DNA of 64,000 bases from DLAJ01 sp964655525 (GCA_964655525.1 CAZZNE010000007.1:1-64000), one strand, 5' to 3'; shown: positions 51,250-60,428, numbered from the stretch's first letter. The notes: generated by a model from the letters alone, not told the origin. Made by a program: numbers and translations.

Positions 51250-51311
51250 GTCAAGTGGACAAAGAACAAGCTGCGAGTTTGCTCAGGCAGATTGTTCTTT
51301 GTCCATTTGAC
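51250..51311. repeat. Large inverted repeat in the GH42 leader
   Basis: Arms GTCAAGTGGACAAAGAACAA (51250-51269) and TTGTTCTTTGTCCATTTGAC (51292-51311) pair at 19 of 20 positions across a 22-base loop. There is no T-run after it, so it is not a simple terminator. It could be a recombination remnant, a small mobile repeat, or a structured 5' leader of the GH42 mRNA, whose start codon lies 95 bp downstream. Confidence 0.8.
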
Positions 51312-51405
51312 GAGCGAAGCGACCACGAAAAAACGTTCGTTTATTCATGGCTCTGCCCATGCAGGAAAAACCAAGCGGCCGCAAAGCGGCGGAAACGGAG
51401 GTCTC

Positions 51406-53448
51406 ATGATCGAAAACGAACGCGTACAAAAAATCCTCTACGGCGGGGACTACAATCCCGAGCAATGGCCGGAGGAAATCTGGGAGGAGGACATGCGCCT
51501 GTTTGCGCTTGCGCATATCGATGTCGTCACCCTGAATGTCTTTAGCTGGGCCGCTCTGCAGCCGGATGAGGACACCTATGATTTTGACAAGCTTGACCGT
51601 ATCTTTTCGCTTGTTCAGAAAAACGGGATCAAAGTCTGCCTTGCAACTTCCACGGCGGCGCATCCGGCATGGATGGCAAGAAAATATCCCGACATATTAC
51701 GCACGGAGCATAACGGCATGCGCCGCAAATTCGGCGGCCGCCACAACTCCTGTCCGAATTCCCCCACCTATCGCAAATATGCCGCGGCACTCGCGAAGCG
51801 GCTCGCTGAGCGCTACGGCTCATATGACTGCATTGTCGGCTGGCATGTCTCCAACGAATTTGGCGGTGCCTGCTACTGTGACAACTGCGAGCACGCATTC
51901 CGTCTCTGGTTAAAAGAAAAATACGGCACGATCGAGGAGTTGAACCGCGTTTGGAACACGGCATTTTGGGGACACACGCTCTATGATTGGGACGACGTCG
52001 TCGTGCCCGACTTACGCACCGAGGAATTTATGATGGAGCGCGTGCGCACAACTTTTCAGGGAATTTCCCTCGACTATATGCGCTTTCAGTCCGACAGCAT
52101 GCTTGCCTGCTATTGCATGGAGCGCGACATCCTCAAACAATACACCCCCGACATCCCGGTCACGACAAATCTGATGGGAACGTACAAGGAGCTTGATTAT
52201 CAGAAATGGGCACGTGAAATGGACTTCGTTTCATGGGATAATTATCCCTCCTATAATGACACGCACACGCGGACTGCCATGCGCCATGATCTGATGCGCG
52301 GCTTAAAGCAGGGAAAACCTTTCGCACTGATGGAGCAGACGCCAAGCGTGAGCAACTGGCACACCTATTGCAAATTAAAACGTCCCGGCGTGATGCGCTT
52401 ATGGAGTTATCAGGCGGTCGCGCACGGCGCGGACACCGTCATGTTTTTTCAGATGCGCAGGAGCATCGGCGCCTGCGAAAAATATCACGGCGCCGTCATA
52501 GACCATGTCGGCAATGAGAACACCCGCGTATTCCGTGAGATCACCGCGCTCGGCGCGGAGCTTGCGGCACTCGGTTCTCAGACCCTGGGCGCGCGCGCAG
52601 ATTCTAAGGTCGCGATCGTATTTGACTGGAATAACTGGTGGGCTGCGGAATATTCCGCAGGGCCAAGCACGCTGATCGGATATCCCGACGAGGTATCCCA
52701 ATATTACCGCGCGCTCAGCGAAGCAAACATTTCCGTCGATCTGGTCGGTGTCGAAGATGATCTTTCCGGCTACCGCCTTGTCATTGCGCCGCTCCTATAT
52801 ATGTGCAAGGATGGCTTTGACGAAAAAATCCGCCGCTTTGTATCAGACGGTGGCACGTTTCTCACGACCTATTTCAGCGGCTATGTCGAAGATCACGACC
52901 TTGTCGTAACCGGCGGCTATCCCGGCAGACTGCGGGACATTCTCGGTATCTGGGTCGAGGAGTCCGACGCGCTTCCCCCGGAGGAGGCAAATTCGTTTCT
53001 CTACAACGGCCAGCGTTATCCCGCCACCCTGTTATGCGATCTTCTGCATCTTGAGGGCGCGGAGTCCCTTGCCGCGTATGAATCCGATTTTTATCAGGGC
53101 ATGCCCGTCCTCACAAAAAATGAATTCGGCAAAGGCACCGCTTACTATATCGCCACCCGCTCCGACGCGGAGTTTTACCGCTCATTCCTCACCGAACTGT
53201 GCACGTCACTCTCGATCGCGCCGGTTCATGCATCGCCGGACGGCGTAGAGGTCTGCCTGCGGAAAAAAGACGGAATCGGTTTTCTGTTTTTGTTAAACCA
53301 TAACGATACCGCGGCTTCCATCTGCATGGAGGTAAGCGGCACGGAGCTCCTGACACAAAAGGAAGTATCCTGCGGTGATACGCTGGCGCTTGCCGCAAAA
53401 GATGTTGCGATCATACGGTATAGTTTTGCGCATATCGGTGCAGACTGA
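51406..53448 (+). CDS. GH42 beta-galactosidase
   Basis: A 680-aa enzyme of normal GH42 length. Seen are KILYGGDYNPEQWPEEIWEE and LNVFSWAALQPDED at the N-terminus, the acid/base GWHVSNEFGGACYCDNCEH (about 140-158, with the zinc-binding Cys cluster), and the nucleophile Glu in PFALMEQTPSVSNW (about 308). A trimerisation domain (VVIAPLLYMCKDGFD-type) and small C-terminal beta domain follow. It acts on beta-galactosides in the cytoplasm (no signal peptide). GGAGG lies before the ATG at 51406. A small membrane protein gene follows 4 bp later. Confidence 0.95.
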   Translation: MIENERVQKILYGGDYNPEQWPEEIWEEDMRLFALAHIDVVTLNVFSWAALQPDEDTYDFDKLDRIFSLVQKNGIKVCLATSTAAHPAWMARKYPDILRTEHNGMRRKFGGRHNSCPNSPTYRKYAAALAKRLAERYGSYDCIVGWHVSNEFGGACYCDNCEHAFRLWLKEKYGTIEELNRVWNTAFWGHTLYDWDDVVVPDLRTEEFMMERVRTTFQGISLDYMRFQSDSMLACYCMERDILKQYTPDIPVTTNLMGTYKELDYQKWAREMDFVSWDNYPSYNDTHTRTAMRHDLMRGLKQGKPFALMEQTPSVSNWHTYCKLKRPGVMRLWSYQAVAHGADTVMFFQMRRSIGACEKYHGAVIDHVGNENTRVFREITALGAELAALGSQTLGARADSKVAIVFDWNNWWAAEYSAGPSTLIGYPDEVSQYYRALSEANISVDLVGVEDDLSGYRLVIAPLLYMCKDGFDEKIRRFVSDGGTFLTTYFSGYVEDHDLVVTGGYPGRLRDILGIWVEESDALPPEEANSFLYNGQRYPATLLCDLLHLEGAESLAAYESDFYQGMPVLTKNEFGKGTAYYIATRSDAEFYRSFLTELCTSLSIAPVHASPDGVEVCLRKKDGIGFLFLLNHNDTAASICMEVSGTELLTQKEVSCGDTLALAAKDVAIIRYSFAHIGAD

Positions 53449-53452
53449 TTGC

Positions 53453-53866
53453 ATGAAAAAGAAAACCTATTTTAATGACTTCCTTTATTGCGGGCTGCTC
53501 GGTTGGATGACCGAAATTCTTTTTACGGCGTTTCACACATTCAAGCGGCGTGACTATTCCTTAAAAGGGATCACGTCGCTCTGGATGTTCCCGATCTACG
53601 GGCTCTCGGCATGCCTGTATCCGATCTCCGCATTCTTAAAAAAACACAGAGTGAAGACGTCCGTACGCGGACTGCTCTACACTCTGTGCATTTTTAGTGT
53701 TGAATTTATCAGCGGCAGCATCCTTGACAAACGAAAACGCTGTCCGTGGAATTACTACCAATCTCCCTACCATGTCCGCGGCGTCATCCGCTTAGACTAT
53801 GCGCCCTGCTGGTTTGGCTTTTCTCTTTTAATGGAAAAGCTCTTGTGCAAACGGCACGGCCATTAA
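53453..53866 (+). CDS. Putative ABC-transporter type IV small membrane protein
   Basis: A 137-aa protein with about four hydrophobic segments: YFNDFLYCGLLGWMTEILFT, LWMFPIYGLSACLYPISAFL, TSVRGLLYTLCIFSVEFISG, and the C-terminal YAPCWFGFSLLMEKLL. The layout (WxxEILFT, Trp-Tyr-rich C-terminus) matches the putative ABC-transporter type IV family (PF06541), of unknown function. It starts 4 bp after the GH42 stop, so it is co-translated with it. Its end overlaps the convergent PH-domain gene by 4 bp. Confidence 0.8.
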   Translation: MKKKTYFNDFLYCGLLGWMTEILFTAFHTFKRRDYSLKGITSLWMFPIYGLSACLYPISAFLKKHRVKTSVRGLLYTLCIFSVEFISGSILDKRKRCPWNYYQSPYHVRGVIRLDYAPCWFGFSLLMEKLLCKRHGH

Positions 53867-54243
53867 AAATCCGCGGGATCCACATCGTTCAGATCGCCTG
53901 CGCCGATGTTCAGCATATTCATCGTGCGCCGCTTCATGCGGGCTTCCTCCGACGCTTGAAGAATAAAATCCTTTATCGCCTTGGAATTCTTGATATGTGT
54001 GATGTAAAGCTTGGGATCCGTCGTATCGCCCGTAAAACAGATGACAGTACCAAGCCCGAACATTTTCTCCGCCAAAGTCGCGGTATGCTTCACGTCCTGC
54101 ACCTTATACATGTAGCAATCGTTCTCCTCTGTACGGATGAGTCCGCTGTTTACCGTGATCATATCATCCTTGATCGTATATTTGGTAAACGTAAAAGGTA
54201 ACCCCAAAAACACCCATCTTTTTCTTTCTTTGAATTCTGCCAT
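53863..54243 (-). CDS. Bacterial PH-domain protein
   Basis: A 126-aa protein with a bPH2-like fold: RKRWVFLGLPFTFTKYTIKDDMITVNSG, then CYMYKVQDVKHTATLAEKMFGLGTVICFTG and a C-terminal helix with TMNMLNIGAGDLNDVD. These domains occur in soluble or membrane-linked proteins with unknown ligands. It stands alone between two plus-strand genes. Confidence 0.82.
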   Translation of the reverse strand: MAEFKERKRWVFLGLPFTFTKYTIKDDMITVNSGLIRTEENDCYMYKVQDVKHTATLAEKMFGLGTVICFTGDTTDPKLYITHIKNSKAIKDFILQASEEARMKRRTMNMLNIGAGDLNDVDPADF

Positions 54244-54439
54244 GTCTGACTCCTTTCCGCCCTAACGGGTATGACTACAGTATAACAAGTTCCCCGCAAA
54301 AGGGAAACTCTTTTTCGTGAAAATTAGACAAAATTTCACCGCCTCTCTTTTTTGTGCAAAGATAGAGAGGAAAAATGGAAGGATATGTCTTATAATAAAC
54401 ACAAACCCGAAAAGCACAATACGTACAAGGAGGTATCTC

Positions 54440-55291
54440 ATGGAATGGGTTGAAAAATTAAACCAAAGCATGAATTATATTGAGGAACACTTGACAGGCG
54501 AAATTGACTATGAACAGCTTGGGCGGATTGCCTGCTGCTCCACCTATCACTATCAGAGGATGTTTACTTATATGGCGGGCATCACTCTGTCAGAGTATAT
54601 CCGAAGAAGAAAAATGTCTTTAGCGGCTGTAGACTTGCAAGGGGGCGCGGAACGGATCGTTGATATTGCAGAAAAGTACGGCTACCGCTCCCCGACCGCA
54701 TTTAACAGGGCGTTTCAGTCTTTTCATGGGATAGCCCCCTCGGCTGTGAAAGACGAGGGCGTATCTGTGAAATCTTTTTCTCCCATTATGTTTCGGATTG
54801 CTGTAAAAGGAGCGACAGAAATGAATTATAGAATTGAAACAAAAGAGGCATTCCGCATGATTGGCGTATCTGCACCGCTTGATCATGAAATCGAAAAGAA
54901 TTTTATGGTTGTGCCTAAGATGTGGCAGGATGCGTCTGTAAATGGAACCATACAGAAATTGGCAGGAATGATGGATACGCCGCCAATGGGACTTTTGGGC
55001 GTGAGTGCCTGCAATGATGAAGAACAATGGAAATATTTTATTGCCGTTTCCAGTACAAAAACAAGTGATGAGTTTGAAGAATATACCGTTCCTGCGTCCA
55101 CTTGGGCAATCTTTTCCGGAACGGGTACAAACCAGTCAATACAGGAATTGGAGCAGCGGATTATAACAGAGTGGCTTCCGACCTCCGGATATGAATATGC
55201 CAACGCCCCCGATATTGAGGTTTACTTAAATCCAGACCCACAGAACGCACAATATGAGGTATGGATACCCGTAGCAAAGAAAAAGGGATAA
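54440..55291 (+). CDS. AraC-family regulator with GyrI-like domain
   Basis: A 283-aa protein. The AraC HTH occupies residues 8-105 (NYIEEHLTGEIDYEQLGRIACCSTYHYQRMF, YGYRSPTAFNRAFQSFHGIAPS). A GyrI-like small-molecule-binding domain follows (YRIETKEAFRMIGVSAPLDH, ECY-type WPxxP-like region, ending YEVWIPVAKKK). This pairing occurs in regulators of drug-efflux and stress genes. AAGGAGG precedes the ATG at 54440. A broken DUF3788-like gene follows 12 bp after its stop. Confidence 0.92.
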   Translation: MEWVEKLNQSMNYIEEHLTGEIDYEQLGRIACCSTYHYQRMFTYMAGITLSEYIRRRKMSLAAVDLQGGAERIVDIAEKYGYRSPTAFNRAFQSFHGIAPSAVKDEGVSVKSFSPIMFRIAVKGATEMNYRIETKEAFRMIGVSAPLDHEIEKNFMVVPKMWQDASVNGTIQKLAGMMDTPPMGLLGVSACNDEEQWKYFIAVSSTKTSDEFEEYTVPASTWAIFSGTGTNQSIQELEQRIITEWLPTSGYEYANAPDIEVYLNPDPQNAQYEVWIPVAKKKG

Positions 55292-55302
55292 CGGAGGGAT
55301 TT

Positions 55303-55476
55303 ATGGACGAGAAATTCAATATCTTTATGGAAACAGTTGATGAGCGTTTCCGCAGCTTTGTAAGCCAAATTGACGAGTATTTGACAGGGAACGGCTGTAA
55401 ATGTGACATAAAATTGCAAAAAAGCGGCTCCCGCGCAAGCAAATATCCGTTTTCAACACACTCATGGAAAAAGTGA
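55303..55476 (+). pseudogene. Truncated DUF3788-like gene
   Basis: The frame begins MDEKFNIFMETVDERFRSFV with a good ribosome site (GGAGG) just after the AraC stop, and the next part (NGCKCDIKLQKSGSRASKY) looks like the start of a DUF3788 protein, which is normally well over 100 aa. It ends after 57 residues, and the sequence beyond is a different gene fragment in the opposite orientation. The original gene appears cut by a rearrangement. Confidence 0.65.
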
Positions 55477-55700
55477 TACATGGCGTCATATTCTTCCTGT
55501 ACCGTCAGCCCGATGTACCTGCGCGTACAGCAGACAGTTTCAGGAAGCGTCATCATCTGTACGGACATGTCGGGATGTGAGAATAGCTTTGGTTATCGCT
55601 CCTGTTTCTTGTTCCATAGCTCAATATAAGCGAGGATTGTATTGCGCTTTTTGACGGGAATCTGCACGATGGGACCGTCCAACATGATGAGCTCATGACC
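55430..55700 (-). pseudogene. Antisense regulator fragments
   Basis: On the minus strand two fragments are visible: one reads MMTLPETVCCTRRYIGLT and VQEEYDAMYHFFHECVENGY, which resembles the GyrI/MerR-type effector-binding domain; another, nearer 55,600-55,700, reads MLDGPIVQIPVKKRNTILAY. Neither has an intact neighbour. They overlap the truncated DUF3788 gene and show that this gap has been recombined. Confidence 0.45.
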
Positions 55701-56037
55701 GGATTGACCGAATAGGTGTTAAAGATGCGAATGGTACCCTAAAAAGTGCGAACCGTGTCGAAACGGTTAAAATTAGAGCGGATTATATTATAATGAGCCA
55801 ACAGGCAGTTGCGAACCGTTTTCGCAGACACCTAATAAACATAAAGGAGTATCTATGCTCTTGCAGATTTATGTCAATATCATTTTCTTCCCATTCTGAT
55901 AAAAAAGTAAAAAATTCCCCCGACTCGCTTGATTCGTTCATGGGTGAACGTGTTAAAATTAAAAAGCGGACACATTTCAGAGAAAGCAGAAAATGGCTTG
56001 AAAAATTCGCGGGCTATTGGCAGCATGGAGGATTCGT
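55701..56037 (+). promoter_or_regulatory. Leader region of the LytTR/GHKL operon
   Basis: Holds a TATAAT-like site near 55,789-55,794, a perfect AACCGT/ACGGTT inverted repeat (about 55,757-55,774), a GCGAA/TTCGC palindrome (about 55,811-55,824) and the tiny ORF described next. The two dyads share a GCGAACCG core, so they may be binding sites of the downstream LytTR regulator or another factor. No larger gene is seen. Confidence 0.5.
55855..55899 (+). CDS. Tiny hydrophobic peptide ORF upstream of LytTR/GHKL genes
   Basis: A 14-residue peptide, MLLQIYVNIIFFPF, with a good ribosome site (AAAGGAG 5 bases before ATG). Such a short hydrophobic peptide with aromatic residues in front of an AgrA/AgrC-type pair could be a signalling peptide, a leader peptide, or chance. 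No processing enzyme (AgrB) is in the window. Confidence 0.35.
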   Translation: MLLQIYVNIIFFPF

Positions 56038-56760
56038 ATGCAGATAGCGATATGTGATGATATACAAAAGGAGCTTAACACAATCCGGGCGGCTTTAGAT
56101 ACTTATGCAAAGGCACATCCTGAATTACGTTTTACTATTGATGAATACGGCGCAGCGATCGATGTCTTACATGCGTTAGAAAAAGGAAAAGCATATGATA
56201 TCGCTCTTTTGGACATTTGCATGCCGGGTGTTCTCGGGACGGATGCGGCGGAGGAAATGCTTGCCAAAAGCCCTGATATGAGTATTGTTTTTTTGACAAC
56301 CAGCGATGAGTATGCGGTAACGGCATTTGCAATGAATGCCACTCATTATCTGCTCAAGCCTTTTTCTCAGGAACAATTTAACGAAGGCCTTGACCGTGCA
56401 GTAAAAAAAACAGAGAATCAGGATTTCTTTTCCTTTGCCTGTGTGGATGGCATGTATCGGGTCTGCGTAAGTGAAATTGTATCCATAGAATCGCAGAACC
56501 ACTATCTGCGGCTCAATCTCTCTTCCGGCGAGATTCTTAAGCTGCGTATGAAATTATCGCAGATGTTTGAGAATCTGCGGGAGTATTCCGACTTTATCAA
56601 AGTGGGCGCTTCTTATGTTGTAAACCTTGCTTTTGTGAGGAAGATTTCCGGAAATACTTTGGAAATGCTAAACGGCGTTAACATTTCGATTCCGAGAAGA
56701 AGCGTTGAAGAAGTGCAGAGAACCTATATGGATTTCTGCCAAAAGGAGGCCTTGAAATGA
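56038..56760 (+). CDS. LytTR-type response regulator (AgrA-like)
   Basis: A 240-aa regulator. The receiver domain has MQIAICDDIQKELNTI (acidic pair), the phospho-Asp in DIALLDICMPGVLGTDAAEE (about residue 58), and the Thr/Lys pattern FLTTSDEYAV ... YLLKPFSQEQF. The C-terminal LytTR domain (residues 140-235) includes MYRVCVSEIVSIESQNHYLRL and FIKVGASYVVNLAFVRKISG. It should act with the GHKL kinase whose start overlaps by 4 bp. GGAGG precedes the ATG at 56038. Confidence 0.94.
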   Translation: MQIAICDDIQKELNTIRAALDTYAKAHPELRFTIDEYGAAIDVLHALEKGKAYDIALLDICMPGVLGTDAAEEMLAKSPDMSIVFLTTSDEYAVTAFAMNATHYLLKPFSQEQFNEGLDRAVKKTENQDFFSFACVDGMYRVCVSEIVSIESQNHYLRLNLSSGEILKLRMKLSQMFENLREYSDFIKVGASYVVNLAFVRKISGNTLEMLNGVNISIPRRSVEEVQRTYMDFCQKEALK

Positions 56761-58037
56761 GCGGATACTACCAGCTTCCGGGACTGCTTCTTACGGCGCT
56801 GTGTCATGTGATCGTAATCTATTATGTGGCTGAACACAGATATTCCAAGAAGAAATTTGTGCTTTATAGCTGTATCTATATTCTCAGTTTTGTCAGCATA
56901 TCCAGTTATGGATTCACAGCAGGGGGAATGACTGCCCTTTTCGCATACATGGGAATCGTAGTGGCATTGTTTCTCTATTCCTGCATTGCTTCAAAGGACG
57001 GCTTTTCCAAAAAGTGTTTTCTGTTTATCACTTACTTCTGCTTATTTACTATTTTAGACAATATATTGAAACTGATGGCTAAATTATTTCTGCCACAGTT
57101 TTCTGAAGTGGCAGGATATTATGTGGCAATCGTGCTGCGTAGTATGATCTTACTGCTGGCGTCTGCTATGTATAAGAAGTATGCGGCAGGAATCTTACGT
57201 TCTCTGACGGGCAGCGGTAAAAGATGGTGGAATCTGGCGCTGATCGCCCTGTTGTTCTATCTGTTACAGGCTGCGGTGTCTGTCTTGAATGCAAGAAATT
57301 TCATGTCGAATGTGTATCTGCTTTTGACGTTTGCCGCGATCAGCCTTCTTATGGGTATCGTATATGGCGTTGTTTTCAGCAATATCAGTTACATGAAAAG
57401 GGATGCAGAGGCTGCATTCGTCCGCCGCAACGCAGAGTATCTTTCTAACCAGCTGTCTGTCCTGCTAAATGCAGAGGAGGCAAGCCGCAGGCTTCGGCAT
57501 GATATGCGGCACCATATGGTAGCGATTGCGGAATATGCAAAAACAGGCGATACTTCTGCCATCCTCTCCTATATCGAAGAATACGGCACTGAAATCTCGG
57601 AGGCAGCCGTAAAGCGGTACTCTGAAAACCGGACCGTAAACAATATTCTTTCTGCCTATGCAGGCAAGGCAAAGGAAAGCGGCATTTTCTTTTCGGCACG
57701 GTGTAATGTTCCAAAAGAATTAAACATACGGGAAATCGACCTGATCACCCTTTTGGAAAATCTGCTTGAAAATGCGCTGCACGGATGTCAGGAGTCCGGA
57801 AAAGAAAAGCAATGTATTGAAATTCATATCAAGATGCAAAACAACCGCCTGATCATCGTTTGTAATAACACCTGCTCAAATGCACTAAAGCTTTCCGGTA
57901 GTCTGCCTGCCGGAAAAAGCATCGGTATTTCCAGTATTCTTTCCGCCTGCCAGAAGTATGACGGCAATCTGGATTACAAGATAAATAATCATGTCTGTTC
58001 CGCCCGTGCGGTCTTGAATCTATCTGCCTGCCAATAA
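56757..58037 (+). CDS. GHKL sensor histidine kinase (AgrC-like)
   Basis: A 426-aa kinase with about six hydrophobic segments in the first 215 residues (LLLTALCHVIVIYYVAE; FVLYSCIYILSFVSI; ALFAYMGIVVALFLYSCIA; ...). The phosphoacceptor His lies in SRRLRHDMRHHMVAI (about 250), and the GHKL ATPase has LLENLLENALHGC (N box, about 336) and SLPAGKSIGISSIL (G box). It senses an extracellular ligand, peptide-type in AgrC, unknown here. It is coupled to the LytTR gene and ends before a terminator. Confidence 0.93.
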   Translation: MSGYYQLPGLLLTALCHVIVIYYVAEHRYSKKKFVLYSCIYILSFVSISSYGFTAGGMTALFAYMGIVVALFLYSCIASKDGFSKKCFLFITYFCLFTILDNILKLMAKLFLPQFSEVAGYYVAIVLRSMILLLASAMYKKYAAGILRSLTGSGKRWWNLALIALLFYLLQAAVSVLNARNFMSNVYLLLTFAAISLLMGIVYGVVFSNISYMKRDAEAAFVRRNAEYLSNQLSVLLNAEEASRRLRHDMRHHMVAIAEYAKTGDTSAILSYIEEYGTEISEAAVKRYSENRTVNNILSAYAGKAKESGIFFSARCNVPKELNIREIDLITLLENLLENALHGCQESGKEKQCIEIHIKMQNNRLIIVCNNTCSNALKLSGSLPAGKSIGISSILSACQKYDGNLDYKINNHVCSARAVLNLSACQ

Positions 58038-58089
58038 GTTCGTAACATTCTGTTTAGCCAAATCTGCCTAAAAACCGACCAAATCTGCC

Positions 58090-58115
58090 AAAACCACTTT
58101 TTTAAGTGGTTTTTT
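58090..58115 (+). terminator. Terminator after the GHKL kinase gene
   Basis: A perfect 10-bp stem (AAAACCACTT / AAGTGGTTTT) with a 4-base loop is followed by T-runs. It separates the two-component operon from the chemotaxis receptor gene. Confidence 0.93.
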
Positions 58116-58185
58116 GTTATAGTAAATTAGAATTTTATTAAATTTAATATGCATTCATTTTATTACAGAAAGAAGGATAATAACG

Positions 58186-59892
58186 ATGATTTCTAAAAAT
58201 TTTGAGCGCAAACTGCATAATAAAAAAATGCAGGAAAAAATGTCAGTGTCATTTGGTATGGTTATTAAACTCATGATCGTGTGTCTGGTCGTTGCGATTG
58301 CCGGCTTAACTTATGTGTCGTCGAAGCTCAAGACTTTTTATCAGTCTTCCTATAACAATGTGGCGTTGGCTCATTCAAGTTATGGGAATCTTCAGGAAGG
58401 CGCAAAGAACCTTCTTCATGCATGTCTGATATCGGATCCTGAGATTGTTGAGAGCAGGCTTGCGCTTGCGGATACCTGTTTTGATAAGATGAAACAGGAG
58501 CTTAGGGATTTGAGAAGTACCAGTTTTGCGGATAAATCCGTATTTGATGCAATGGATGGCGATACAGAGGTAATCGATGCATTGGTTGTACAATTTCGTG
58601 AGTTCAGCCGCCAGAATGATATCGAAAATGCATTTATTGTATATAGCCAGCAAATGCTTTCGTATTTTGCCGATATCAGCGCCAATATTACAACCATTGA
58701 GGAAGTAGAGGCCGAGAACGCAGCAGCTATGTACAAAGCTTCTCAAATTACCAAGTATATCAGCATCATCATATTGGTCATAGCAGGTGCTCTTAGTATT
58801 CTGCTCGGAAGGAATGTTTCCGCAATCCTGTCTAAGACGCTCAATAGTTCAACTTCTGAGCTGCAGGCGGCATCCGTACAGATGGCATCGGGTAATTTTG
58901 ATGTCAGCATTCACTATACATCAGAAGATGAGCTTGGCGGTCTGGCAGAGTCCATGCGAAATATGGTGGATACAACACGTGCGGTTGTTTCTGACACGGG
59001 CAGGATGCTCAGTGCTCTGGCAGATGGAGATTTTACCGTACAAACAGAAATCGGAGAAAGATACGTCGGTATTTATGAAACCTTAAAAAATGCGATGCAG
59101 AATCTGGAAGTCCGACTAAGTGAAACAATATTGGGCATCGGAAATGTCGCCGATCAGGTAAATACCGGAGCTGCACAGCTTGCCCAAAGTGCACAGCAGC
59201 TTGCGGAAGGTGCCACAGAGCAGGCCGGCGTCATTGAAGAGCTGACGGCACAGGTTGAAAACGTGACGAATATGACAAATGATAATGCGAAGGAAACACT
59301 GAAGTCTGCAGAGAGTATCGAAACGATTGCAGATGAAGCGATGCAGGGGCAGGAAGAAATTTATAAACTGATCGATGCAATGGATAAGATCAACAGCACA
59401 TCGAAGGAAATTGAAAATATCATTGCTGATATTGAAGATATTGCTTCACAGACCAATCTTCTTTCACTGAATGCTTCCATAGAAGCTGCAAGAGCCGGTG
59501 AAGCCGGAAAAGGCTTTGCTGTTGTGGCGGACCAGATTGGAAATCTTGCTGCCATCAGCGCGCAATCTGCTGTTCATACAAGAGAGCTGATCGCCAAGGC
59601 TCTTGGGGAGGTTGCAAACGGAAGCAGGATCACAATGAATACCGCTGAGGTTCTGAAGAAGGTGCTGAGCTCCATGGACGGAATAAAGGAAAATGCGAAA
59701 AATTCAAGTGAAGGTTCCAAACAGCAGGCAGAAATGATGAAGGAGATATTGTCCGGAATTGAGCAGTTCTCCACTGTCGTACAGACGAATTCCGCTATAG
59801 CGCAGCAGACTTCCGCTACCAGTGAGGAACTGACAAGCCAGTCAGAAACCTTAAACAGTATGGTTTCTGCTTTTAAAACCAACGCCTCATAG
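58186..59892 (+). CDS. Methyl-accepting chemotaxis protein
   Basis: A 568-aa receptor. TM1 is GMVIKLMIVCLVVAIAGLTY (24-43) and TM2 ISIIILVIAGALSILLG (about 190-206), with an extracytoplasmic four-helix-bundle-like sensor between. A HAMP-like segment follows, then the signalling coiled coil with the conserved tip DIASQTNLLSLNASIEAARAGEAGKGFAVVADQI (about 424-457). The C-terminus ends SMVSAFKTNAS without a CheR-tethering pentapeptide. Ligand unknown; a periplasmic helical sensor is typical for small molecules. Own ribosome site (GAAGGA) and flanking terminators suggest a single gene unit. Confidence 0.95.
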   Translation: MISKNFERKLHNKKMQEKMSVSFGMVIKLMIVCLVVAIAGLTYVSSKLKTFYQSSYNNVALAHSSYGNLQEGAKNLLHACLISDPEIVESRLALADTCFDKMKQELRDLRSTSFADKSVFDAMDGDTEVIDALVVQFREFSRQNDIENAFIVYSQQMLSYFADISANITTIEEVEAENAAAMYKASQITKYISIIILVIAGALSILLGRNVSAILSKTLNSSTSELQAASVQMASGNFDVSIHYTSEDELGGLAESMRNMVDTTRAVVSDTGRMLSALADGDFTVQTEIGERYVGIYETLKNAMQNLEVRLSETILGIGNVADQVNTGAAQLAQSAQQLAEGATEQAGVIEELTAQVENVTNMTNDNAKETLKSAESIETIADEAMQGQEEIYKLIDAMDKINSTSKEIENIIADIEDIASQTNLLSLNASIEAARAGEAGKGFAVVADQIGNLAAISAQSAVHTRELIAKALGEVANGSRITMNTAEVLKKVLSSMDGIKENAKNSSEGSKQQAEMMKEILSGIEQFSTVVQTNSAIAQQTSATSEELTSQSETLNSMVSAFKTNAS

Positions 59893-59901
59893 CCGCAGAC
59901 C

Positions 59902-59960
59902 AAGAGGATGTCCCAAAACTATGATTGATGAAAATCATAGAAAGGGGCATCCTCTCTTTA
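59902..59960. terminator. Terminator after the chemotaxis gene
   Basis: A compound hairpin: outer arms AGAGGATG and CATCCTCT with an inner stem CTATGATT/AAATCATAG. A T-rich tail follows on both sides (TTTATG and TTTTGGG-like ends), giving a bidirectional terminator shared with the convergent DUF3021 operon. Confidence 0.85.
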
Positions 59961-59981
59961 TGTCTCTAAAATACAGCTTGT

Positions 59982-60428
59982 CTATTTCTCCTCGGAATCC
60001 TTCTTTCCCCGATACCGCATCAGGCCTTCATTCATTTTTTGCGCGTCCTGCTTCGATTTGTGCCATGAAACGCAGGAAACGATCGCATAAATGACCGCAA
60101 TGGAAATGAGCATTGCAAGAAGGCTTATCCAATCGTTGATCCGATACCACCCGAATTGATTCCCAAACCACAGCACGATCAGATTAATGAACAGATAATG
60201 CGCTGCGATCCGAATCCGCATCTCCCACTTTTTCATGGCGCGGTCCCAAGGAAAAATGAACGTGCTCAGCGCCGCGCACAAAAAAGCAACCATGAGTGCC
60301 TGCCATAACACAACCGGTTCAATCCATTCCTCCGGATCAACGACTGTCGTAAACAGCGCTATCACCGCCATCACGCAGGTCGTCACCATACAAAAACAAT
60401 CCCACAAAAATTTGAGTCTTCTTTTCAT
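59982..60428 (-). CDS. DUF3021 membrane protein
   Basis: A 148-aa four-helix membrane protein: FLWDCFCMVTTCVMAVIALF, LWQALMVAFLCAALSTFIFP, RIAAHYLFINLIVLWFG and ISLLAMLISIAVIYAIVSCV. DUF3021 proteins are co-encoded with LytTR regulators, as here. In LytTR regulatory systems a membrane protein keeps the LytTR regulator inactive until a signal arrives, a likely role here. Confidence 0.92.
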   Translation of the reverse strand: MKRRLKFLWDCFCMVTTCVMAVIALFTTVVDPEEWIEPVVLWQALMVAFLCAALSTFIFPWDRAMKKWEMRIRIAAHYLFINLIVLWFGNQFGWYRINDWISLLAMLISIAVIYAIVSCVSWHKSKQDAQKMNEGLMRYRGKKDSEEK

